A DNA stretch of 64,000 bases, taken from NCBI GenBank assembly GCA_032718475.1, contig JAUCBJ010002263.1, positions 28,565-92,564 of the forward strand, given 5' to 3'. This DNA is from Nemertoderma westbladi. Its lineage: Eukaryota > Xenacoelomorpha > Nemertodermatida > Nemertodermatidae. The notes below the pieces were generated by a model. It saw nothing but the letters and a program-made list of their open reading frames with translations, had not been told where the DNA came from and ran no database searches. A program made the translations under genes and the position numbers. Positions 18,402 to 26,329 of the stretch are shown here, in pieces. Every line of letters begins with the position of its first letter. Position 1 is the stretch's first letter.

Positions 18402-20348
18402 TCAGCGTATTACTTTTGGTCTCGTTCGCTGAGGTCTAGAGTCTACGGTTCTCCGTCGTTCGGTAGGCTCGCAAGCCTTCCACGAAGTCGTAGGTCTCGT
18501 TATACGTTGTTCGATCCCGTGGGTACTACCCACATCCATCCTCCTCCGTAGTTCGGTAGGCTCGCAAGCCTTCCACAAAGTCGTAGGTTGCGTCGAACAT
18601 TGTGTCAAAGGTCGAGTGAAATAGTCGGGTTTCGTAGTCGGTCTATAAATAACTGGGTTCGCACAGCACATCACAGGTTTAACTTGTAATGGTTTACTCA
18701 CCTGTTTAATTGTCATAAACGCAGGTTCCTCTCTTCCTACAAGTAGACTACGACTTACTGTAGGTGGACTAGTTATGTTACCTGCTAAAATTGGCGATGA
18801 AGTTGCCCTAGGTTGCAGTATTTCCGTCACAACAAACCTGTTGCCTTGCGTCGAACGCACAGGCGTTATTTCCATAGGTTTCGTAACAAAGACCGGTTTT
18901 ATCGAAGTCGTGGGTTTGAGCATAGGAATAACTTGGGGAAAACGTTTACAGTAATCCTCGACGAACTCCTCTCCTCGATCTATCGCTTCCACACTTCCTT
19001 CCTCGATTTGCTTCTGAATTCCGTGATATCGAGCTTCCATGCGATCCAGGGCAGACAAGTCGTGTCCAGCTCGCGATCTTATAGATCTATCTCTCGCGTC
19101 GAGTTCAAGGTCCGCTTGCGCGTTCGCTGCCTCGCGCGAACTACGATTCAGCTCGAACTGTAGTTGCATCTCCCTTTCGCATCGATCCGCTACTTGTTGT
19201 TGTGCCGCTAACTCCGCTTCCTGTATAGCTAAACGAGTGTTTATTTGTCGCGCCTCCAACTTGGCGCGAGCATCGGATGCTGCTTTCTTCCGTGCTAATT
19301 CGTCGGCTGCCGCCGCCGCGGCTGCTTCTTGCGCTAAGTCTTCCTCCAGTCTTCTCATCTCTGAGGATTCTAATTCGGCTTGCGCCTTGAGTTGCGCAAT
19401 TCTCGCCTCATCCTCTCTATATTGTTTCTCTCCCTCGATGGCGATCTGTGCCATCCTCTGTTGCGTTTCTTCCTCGACGACTTGTTGTCGGCGTGCAACC
19501 TCCTGTTGTTGTCGAGTAATTACAGACGCTGTTCTACTAACGTCGCCAACGTCGCCAACATCTCTCCGTACACTAACAAACGATCTATCCAGTGGTGGAA
19601 TTTGGTAGGCTCGCGAGCCTTCCGTAGTAAGAACTTCCGTCGTCCCTCGCGGTTCGACTTCCGGTTCTTCGATTGGTACGCCGCATCTACGAAGAAAATT
19701 GGTGAGCGTCTCTAACCTCCCGTCCAGGCAGTAGAGTTCTTCTTCCTCTTCGGGTTGTAACACCGCGTCCGAAACTGACTCACCTAGCAGTTGGTCGAAC
19801 TGCTCCTGTTGAGCCAATCTTATCACCGACTTAAACTGAATAAGGCTTTCTCTCGCACTTACCAACTTGTCTATTATCTTTACCTGAGTAAAGTTATCGC
19901 CACGCAACTCTGCAAGTTCGTGTAAACCTTTAAGTTTATCTACGGAGGCATGTACCCTACCTTCTATCCTTACCTGTAAGGTGTAGAACTCGTATCTCGA
20001 CATCGGGGCGGTTAACTTGCGTAAAACGCGAAAACCTTCTCCGAGGTTCCGGGTAATCTGGGCCATGTGTCCTCCTATACTCCTAATAACGTTCTCCTGG
20101 CTTCCAGTCGAACTTACCATGTCTGGTTCCCGTGATCTGGTCTGCGGGATGGTAAGGAAATCTTCAATTCTGCCGTCGCCAAGCGTTGCAGCTTCCGGTA
20201 TTTCCGTTCGGGGTACCGGCGACGCATGCGGTGTGACATCGGTGGAATCTCGGGTTCTCCTTCTCGGTTCGTCTACTGTCGATCTGTCCTGGTCGCACGA
20301 GTCATAGTCGGTAGGTGGGTATCGAGTCGAATGGGGTGTGTCACTCAT
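18402..20348 (-). CDS. BEL1 ORF1: coiled-coil protein
   Basis: 648 residues with an acidic, low-complexity N-terminus, a long Gln/Glu/Ala/Arg-rich coiled coil at about 275-435 and a Pro/Thr-rich tail. It is homologous to BEL2 ORF1 (26330-28870): both begin MSD and share the VRIEGRVH/VQSRVH-type segment, the EAELAAQQQ/QAEFEAQQQ stretch and a C-terminal repeat with KACEPTE/KTCEPTE. No known enzymatic domain is seen; a structural N-terminal gag-like role is inferred. Three copies of the 20 bp motif lie inside, two read as WKACEPT and one as EGSRAYQ. The start ATG at 20348 is conserved in BEL2. Confidence 0.8.
   Translation of the reverse strand: MSDTPHSTRYPPTDYDSCDQDRSTVDEPRRRTRDSTDVTPHASPVPRTEIPEAATLGDGRIEDFLTIPQTRSREPDMVSSTGSQENVIRSIGGHMAQITRNLGEGFRVLRKLTAPMSRYEFYTLQVRIEGRVHASVDKLKGLHELAELRGDNFTQVKIIDKLVSARESLIQFKSVIRLAQQEQFDQLLGESVSDAVLQPEEEEELYCLDGRLETLTNFLRRCGVPIEEPEVEPRGTTEVLTTEGSRAYQIPPLDRSFVSVRRDVGDVGDVSRTASVITRQQQEVARRQQVVEEETQQRMAQIAIEGEKQYREDEARIAQLKAQAELESSEMRRLEEDLAQEAAAAAAADELARKKAASDARAKLEARQINTRLAIQEAELAAQQQVADRCEREMQLQFELNRSSREAANAQADLELDARDRSIRSRAGHDLSALDRMEARYHGIQKQIEEGSVEAIDRGEEFVEDYCKRFPQVIPMLKPTTSIKPVFVTKPMEITPVRSTQGNRFVVTEILQPRATSSPILAGNITSPPTVSRSLLVGREEPAFMTIKQVSKPLQVKPVMCCANPVIYRPTTKPDYFTRPLTQCSTQPTTLWKACEPTELRRRMDVGSTHGIEQRITRPTTSWKACEPTERRRTVDSRPQRTRPKVIR
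18462..18574 (-). repeat. 20 bp palindromic motif, two copies in ORF1 C-terminus
   Basis: Copies at 18462-18481 and 18555-18574, 93 bp apart, both GGAAGGCTTGCGAGCCTACC on the minus strand and read as WKACEPT. BEL2 has four copies here in an 84 bp tandem repeat. Confidence 0.85.
19604..19623 (-). repeat. 20 bp palindromic motif in ORF1, third reading frame
   Basis: Reads GGAAGGCTCGCGAGCCTACC on the minus strand and is translated as EGSRAYQ. BEL2 has no copy at this place. Confidence 0.8.
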
Positions 20349-21450
20349 GTCTTATTATATACGTCAAGTACGGGTAATAAAATGTCAAAGTATCTGAATG
20401 TTGAAATGTTAAACTTACCTTGGTATATATAGTATATATATACCCTAACCGGTACAAATAAATCAACAAAGTCAGAATGTCGAAATGTCGAAATTTCCAA
20501 ATGTCAAACTTACCTTGATATATATATATATCTTATATATACCCTAACCGGTACAAATAAAACTAACAAAGTATATAATAAAATAAGTAATAATCTAGCC
20601 TACCGGCTAAATTTGTACGAATAAATGAGATAACGGTATACGTTACCAAAATGTAGATCAACAAGTTCAAATAATAGGCAAAACAGCAACGTCTAACGGG
20701 AAAATAAGTACCAACAACACTACTAATAGACAGTGAAACCCACAAATTTTGAGTACTACTGTGCTTTCTTAAGTTTGAACGACACGAGTCGTAAAACTTA
20801 CGCTCCTTTGATCTTCCAGTCGTGCAAATTCCCAAATACAAACCGGACGTGGGTCGTTCCGTTTTTCGGCGGCGCGGACGAATTTTTTGTCTCCCAACAT
20901 TGCGAAAAGCGGTCTAATCCTCGAAGCGGTCCAGAAATGAGTCCTTGAGTCCTGAAAAGTCGAAGGTGAGAGTTTTACTTCTACGCTACGAAAATTCTTC
21001 CTAGGTACTGATACAACTTGGTCTTTAAACCCTATGTACCTTTTCAAGTACCGAAAAGTAACACCGCACACACACGGCGTAAAACAAAGTGCTACAAACT
21101 AACTATTAGCTAGTCAAATATTAAATGCAAAAGTTCTAGCTACCCTAAAAGCCTACTGAAGCAGGGGACATTCTACAAATTACTAAATTTACTAACCTTA
21201 AATTTTTAAATATCTCCTACTTTCAATAGCTAACAGTATGTGAGAGACCTCACGGTTGGGATCAATACTATACGCTAATTTGTATAATATATACCTCACT
21301 GTTGTGTCCTCTACGGTAGGGACTACCCTACAGCCTACAAATCTACCAATACGAAGCTATAGAATATCTCTATCCATAAAGTCCAGTAGCATACCGCTTA
21401 CCAGATCCTAGTAACGATGTATCTTACTATGAGACTCTAGTAATGAAACG
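20349..21450 (-). other. BEL1 leader with a duplicated segment
   Basis: Non-coding 5' leader between the LTR and ORF1; the LTR edge is not fixed exactly. A block of about 95-100 bp is duplicated (20383-20478 and 20479-20577). Each copy has the complement of AACTTACCTT (20412-20421 and 20507-20516), which reads AAGGTAAGTT on the transcript strand, a near-perfect splice donor, followed by palindromic TATATA tracts. At 20590-20615 is a degenerate copy of the hairpin that BEL2 carries three times in its leader. No conserved ORF. Confidence 0.55.
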
Positions 21451-21662
21451 GGCTCGTACAGTATCTGACAACAAATCCCAGTCCAGGATATCTAAACAAA
21501 CAGATACAATACACAAACTACTACTGGCGAGGAGCAGAGCCTGGTGTCTATTCTATGTACGTGGGCGGGTCTAATGCCTACGTACTAGACAAAAGGATAC
21601 CTGTCCTCTAACCGGTATGGCAGATGTACAGTTACAGTAACAGACCAAACTCACGGGAAAAC

Positions 21663-21745
21663 AATCCCCGCGCAGCGAATCCTAACTATCGCTGACAGTC
21701 CTAAATACAGTAACTTGCCGCGGTGTGATTTATATGGTTTATATA
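21663..21745 (-). promoter_or_regulatory. BEL1 LTR core promoter
   Basis: On the minus strand the block AACCATATAAATCACACCGC (complement near 21719-21739) followed by GGCAA is identical to BEL2 25248-25271. About 50 bp downstream a second block, the complement of 21663-21685 with GGATTCGCTGCGCGG, is also shared. The rest of the LTRs has diverged, so these are probably the TATA box and the initiator/downstream region. Confidence 0.65.
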
Positions 21746-21771
21746 CGAGCTAGGTGGGTTACGGCCCTAGC

Positions 21772-21947
21772 GTAACAATAACTGATCCCCCTGTCTGAAT
21801 CAGCCTAAAAGGTCGTGCCTAAATGTAACAATAACTGATCTCCCTGCACGAAATCAGTCTAAAAGGTCGTGCCTAAATGTAACAATAACTGATCCCCCTG
21901 TACGAAATCAGTCTAAAAAGTCAGGCCTAAATGTAACAATAACTGCT
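21772..21947 (-). repeat. 54 bp tandem repeat upstream of the LTR promoter
   Basis: Three copies plus a partial one of a unit beginning GTAACAATAACTGATC. It lies immediately upstream of the TATA block in the direction of transcription, the usual place for LTR enhancer repeats. No equivalent repeat is seen in BEL2. Confidence 0.75.
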
Positions 21948-23337
21948 GCGCAGAAAACAACAGTTTAATAACGAAAATGAAATGCTCCCTCTTGCCGTAA
22001 CTAAATATCTGATCCTAATTTACAAATACAGATAATTTCTGCCTAAAGTAATCTAAAGTGCGCTATAACTAGTAGAAACTCTAAGGGTAGATATGTTTTA
22101 GGGCGTGTGTGTGTGGGTGTGTTACAAATAAAACAATTTTGGTGTATCCTTTCACTAGGTTTTAGTAATTCTCTGACCGAAATAATACCGTGCGCTAGCT
22201 ACTAAAATAAACTAGTCGCGTTTTGTTGAACTTTATACTAACAAATGACGTCAAAGCTCTCTCCTTCCTATCCACAACTCAAATGGGCAACCACGGTGTT
22301 AATAACTACACCCGTGATCGGCACAAATACCAGATTCTGGTTGTAAGATAAGAAATAGGGATTAATTGCTACCGTACGTTAGCTGATCTGGTATACGAAT
22401 TTGATTCTAGAACTTTGTTGCCGCGGTAGTTAGCAGCAATACCTATCAGTACGTGGCAAGGCGCGGTAGGATATTAATAAAAACCTCCCTAGGCCAAGCG
22501 GTGTGCCGGTAGCAGAAATGCTCCTTGCCTGATCAAATAACCAACTTCAGGCAGGGGGGGGGGGGGGGTACTAATGTATGCTCTACAAAGCGAACCGGTA
22601 CCAAACGGTCAGTACTGCGAATCACTAAATTATGGAAACATATGCTGTCTGTACCTAATATGTACTCGCGTACTGACGGACGGCAATAATTCGCTTCTAC
22701 CTACTTACCTGTGAGGTATACAGGTAACCCAGGGGTTCGCAGGACTGGCAAAGGGGGAGGGGGGGGTTTTCTGCCTAAAATGTAGTTATTTGATCCTAAA
22801 TTTGCGGCGTCCCAGGACGACGTCATGCTTACCCTGATCTATAGGTCTTACGGCGGGCAAGGGCTTCAAACAAAGTCTTACCTTCCTCATAAAGCGGGCG
22901 CTGCATGGCAAGTGGAGCATTTCGAAGGGCGAAGGGGTGTGCGGTCCAAGTTAAAGTGGGCGCTAGCGTGTTGTGGACATCTTTTCCCTGCGTTGCTGAC
23001 GGCCTAACGGTCTAGGCGGTCATCTTCCCGATGTTTGGCTGTCCCAAAGTTGGACCAAAGAAAAACATGTTCAGGAGTTTACAAATATATTTACAGTTTA
23101 CGAAGTTAATTGTGATTGTACAAGTAGTGATAACCGAAGGCAAACCAGCCCTTTATATACTAAATCTGGGACATAGAATTCGCTAGAACCTCCTAGAATA
23201 TTCGATGGCCTCACATTGGAGCAATAAGATATTCCATGCCTTATGATTGGCCTAACTCATCCTTCGATACGTTGTACGCACCTCATTGGCTTACCAATTT
23301 GTACCAAATGAAAATAAATGGCCCCAAAATACAAATT

Positions 23338-23412
23338 TCCCGACCAAGATTCGAACTCGTAACCTATGTAATGCAACCAACGCCTTAACCATCTGACCAC
23401 TACGCCACGAGA
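23338..23412 (-). other. tRNA-like segment in BEL1 5' LTR
   Basis: Same sequence as 443-516, with A-box-like and B-box-like stretches on the minus strand. It lies in the U3 part of the LTR. Confidence 0.6.
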
Positions 23413-23544
23413 GTAACTAGGGGTTTTATGTATACAAATATGAATAGGCATATTACATTACTGTAACTTAATCAACATGCGTCGGATTTTCGAAAGTTTT
23501 TACGTTATACTACAAATGCTATTCTATAGTGAAATAATTCATCA

Positions 23545-23624
23545 CGCGAGATTAATTATTTTCTCGCGAGTTTAATCATTTATCTCGCGAGATTAATTAT
23601 TTTCGCGCGAGTTTAATCATTTAT
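23545..23624. repeat. Satellite remnant between BEL1 and BEL2
   Basis: 80 bp made of the same CTCGCGAG/TTTAATCATTTAT units as the large array at 40280-46110. The last five bases, TTTAT at 23620-23624, form a target duplication with 40280-40284. This shows that BEL2 inserted into the array and that BEL1 also abuts it. Confidence 0.9.
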
Positions 23625-23748
23625 TATAGAATCATATTCCCTAAATGCCGTGGATTTTCAAAATTTTATTTTATTCGAATTAACTTTGTTAAAGATTACA
23701 TTAAGTCCTCATTTGTATTTGCTATATCTATTGTACGATGTTTAGTCA

Positions 23749-23828
23749 AGTGGTTCAGTAGCTCAGTCGGTAGAGCGTTGGAAATTATATATGTAGTAGG
23801 TATTGAGTTCGAATCCTTGTAGGTGCGA
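23749..23828 (+). other. tRNA-like segment in BEL2 5' LTR
   Basis: A-box TAGCTCAGTCGG at 23759-23770 and B-box GAGTTCGAATCC at 23805-23816 on the plus strand, with tRNA-like spacing. It resembles an elongator tRNA head and differs from the one in BEL1 LTRs. Both sit a few hundred bases or less from the LTR start and in element sense. Confidence 0.65.
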
Positions 23829-25247
23829 ATTATTTTTTGTACAGAATTTCAACTCATTTAAATTGACCGCTACAAATTAAATTGCATTTGTCTGTACCTA
23901 GATTAACCAATGGGACTGTAGTTATTAGATTGTAACCAATGTCGTGCAAGTTATATATTAGCTGGACCAATAGCTATCTTTAAAAACCTGTTAGAACCTA
24001 TAGAACAATCGAGAATTTTCTCGATTGATTGCAGCACAAATTTGCTATATAAAGGTGCGATTTCGTTCATTAGTTCACTACTTCTTTCTTACACAATATT
24101 ATTTCAGATTACATTGTTTATTGTATAATAGTTATTGTTTGATTTTGTAATAAAAGTTAGAAATACTTGTCACATCTGCCCTTTTCTATCTGTTTTATCA
24201 TGCTTCACCACGGTGAACCCAACTAAGGGACAGGATGGCTGGCTAGACTTCGGGCCGCAGCAATGAACGGGAACATCAAGGGAATGTAGACAGGAGACAA
24301 CCCGCAATATCAATCTTAGTTATTCGCCCATCGCCTGAAAGGTTAGACAGCATTCGATGCCTTGCTACCTAAGTGTAAGACCAAAGATCAAAGGTAGAGG
24401 TAGTGACACGCTGTACGCCTAAAATTACATCTAGGGACTGTACTGTCTTAATTCAGGAAAAAACCGCAGTAGACCTTCATATTCCTACGGGAGGAGAGAG
24501 GAGAGCAGGCAGAGATACTACTACGCAGATAGGACGTAGGCACACCGGTACAAGGCATACACATTGGTAGGGTGCAGCAAACTGTACGCCTAACTCTTGC
24601 TAAGTACAGGTGCGTTTGCGACTATTTGTAGTACAACGGTGTCCATTGCATTAGAACTTGTAGGCCAGGAGGGTTACTGTGTTTCACCTGAATTAGGATT
24701 GTACCGTTCAGGCGGTAGGGCAGTTTACGACTAGGCGCAAATAAATTGAGGCTATTAGGGATATACTAACATCTACCGTGTCCCCGCCGACATCCTGATA
24801 GGAAGTTACCAAGCCCACCTAGGTAACCAAAATTCTAGATAGGACGCCAGGCTAGCTATTAGTAACAGTACGCCTACTGTAGTAAACTAACACATTTCTT
24901 CTTAGTATTAGGGACCTGGTAAATTAAAATTGCCGAATTCTGGGCGTAGTATTAACCTTATGCCTGAATTTGAGTCCTGGAAATACGCAAGAGGGGAAGG
25001 AGCCTTATTATTCGTGAGTATTGGACCTACAAGTTACAAAATTAGAATATTCGTAAAATGCACACCGTACCCAGTAATTATATATATGAAGGAGCAAAAC
25101 TGATCTTGATGGTTCAGAATTAACACACGCGAGTTAGAAATTATTTACACCTCAAAATATATAAAATTAACTTTTGTCCGTACTGCACTTTGCCCGCTAG
25201 TTAGACATCTCCAAATCTCTGCACCTAGCTAGCGTCTCTTTCGCCCA

Positions 25248-25334
25248 ACCATATAAATCACACCGCGGCAAAGTATACGAGCCCCTTAGTCCGTCAGTGA
25301 GTCAGCCTGATTTTAGGATTCGCTGCGCGGGATT
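25248..25334 (+). promoter_or_regulatory. BEL2 LTR core promoter
   Basis: ACCATATAAATCACACCGCG followed by GCAA, then about 50 bp later TTAGGATTCGCTGCGCGGG. Both blocks are conserved with BEL1 although the surrounding LTR is not. Probable TATA box and transcription start region; the 3' LTR carries the same at about 40010-40095. Confidence 0.65.
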
Positions 25335-25516
25335 TTGTTTTATCGAAGTTTGTCTGCTCGTAGACTGTTTTCTGCCTCACCGGTTATAAGGGACCAATAC
25401 TGCAATATATTCGCTTACTTGGAGTTTACTATTTTGGTGAGAAGGTCGGATTTATGATTTGATTCACAAACTTTACAGTAAGATATTGCAGGTATTGTTA
25501 ATGTCTCTTCGCATTA

Positions 25517-26329
25517 GTAGGAATATGTTTTACTGAACTACGGTTCGGTAGGACTAAAGTTATTTGAAAATTTTGTATTTTGAGGTAAAAATTTATATTT
25601 GATTAGCTAAGTGCTAATTTTTTGAAATAAAATTTGATTTGAACCGCGTGTAAAATATTTTGGAATTGAATACCGGTGTTTAAAAGGGTTTAAATACCAT
25701 ATTGTACCGGTACAAAAAATTTTCGTAAAAGTAAAACCTAACTCTTTTGTTTTTCAGGATTCAGAACTCATTTCTAGACTGTAACGGGAGCAAGACCGTG
25801 TTTAGCAAGTTTGGGAGATAGATAACTCAACAACTTTGGTTGGGAAAATCGCACTTCATCCGCAACGCTGGAAACGGAAAGGTTCACGTCCGGTTTGTAT
25901 CTGGGAATCTGTTTTTCTGGAGAATTATTGGAGTGGGTGAGTTCAAAAAGTTGCATAAATAAGTTAGGCATTACCGTATTAGTTAAAATTATTGTGGGTT
26001 CCACTGTCTCAAGTATTTATGCATTCTGTATGATTTCTTTGTTCATTGCTGAATTAGTCCGTATTATTGTATTTAATTTACCTTTTTGATAACGCATATC
26101 GTTATCCAATTTATTTGTTATAAAATTGGCCGCTAGGCTAATTTTATTATATACTTATTCCGTGACATTTATTTGCTGTAAAATTGGCCGTTCAGGCTAA
26201 TTTTATCCATCTGCTATAAAATCGGCCGGTAGGCTAATTTTATATGACTGTAATTAATACCGTTTAGATATAAATACGGTAAATTTGATACTTTGACACT
26301 CACATTTTACTTGACTTACAACTACCGAA
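25517..26329 (+). other. BEL2 leader with three hairpin repeats
   Basis: Non-coding leader between LTR and ORF1. Three copies of a palindrome of the type TAAAATTGGCC-N4-GGCTAATTTTA lie at about 26119-26146, 26178-26205 and 26216-26243. Each can form an 11 bp stem with a four-base loop. No primer binding site was recognised with confidence after 25516. The small frames at 25774-26089 are not conserved. Confidence 0.6.

Larger units (their letters stand above)
1..23544 (-). mobile_element. BEL/Pao LTR retrotransposon BEL1 (minus strand, 3' end cut by window)
   Basis: Positions 1-649 repeat 22893-23544 almost base for base, so they are the two LTRs of one element read on the minus strand. The 3' copy is truncated by the window edge. 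Between them lie, in transcription order, a leader, a coiled-coil ORF1, a gag-pro-pol ORF2 with DUF1759, protease, RT with YVDD, RNase H and a DDE integrase, and an additional ORF3 region. The LTR begins TGATGAAT just after a purine-rich tract that BEL2 shares. Two later insertions interrupt the element: a LINE at 6328-10766 and a 1.2 kb element at 4492-5689. Frameshifts and in-frame stops make it a probable pseudo-copy. Confidence 0.9.
21450..23544 (-). repeat. BEL1 5' LTR
   Basis: Complete 5' LTR on the minus strand. The outer end, TGATGAAT at 23544, is fixed by the 3' LTR copy. The inner end is estimated at about 21450-21490 from the position of the promoter block relative to BEL2; it cannot be set because the 3' copy leaves the window. 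It contains a tRNA-like segment near the outer end, a 54 bp tandem repeat, TATA boxes and a 15 bp G run at 22554-22568. Satellite sequence abuts it at 23545. Confidence 0.8.
23625..25516 (+). repeat. BEL2 5' LTR
   Basis: Starts TATAGAATCATATTCC and ends at TTCGCATTA; matched by 38392-40279. The ends were set from the limits of identity plus the target duplication, and they are not the usual TG...CA, so they could be off by a few bases. It contains a tRNA-like segment near its start, a TATA promoter block at 25248-25271 and the shared downstream block at 25313-25334. Confidence 0.88.

Noticed and set aside
16842-18404. Alternative genetic code in which UGA codes for Trp
   Set aside because: UGG is used for Trp throughout, TAA and TAG also interrupt BEL2 pol, and at one site BEL2 has Ser where BEL1 has UGA. 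Readthrough or decay is simpler.
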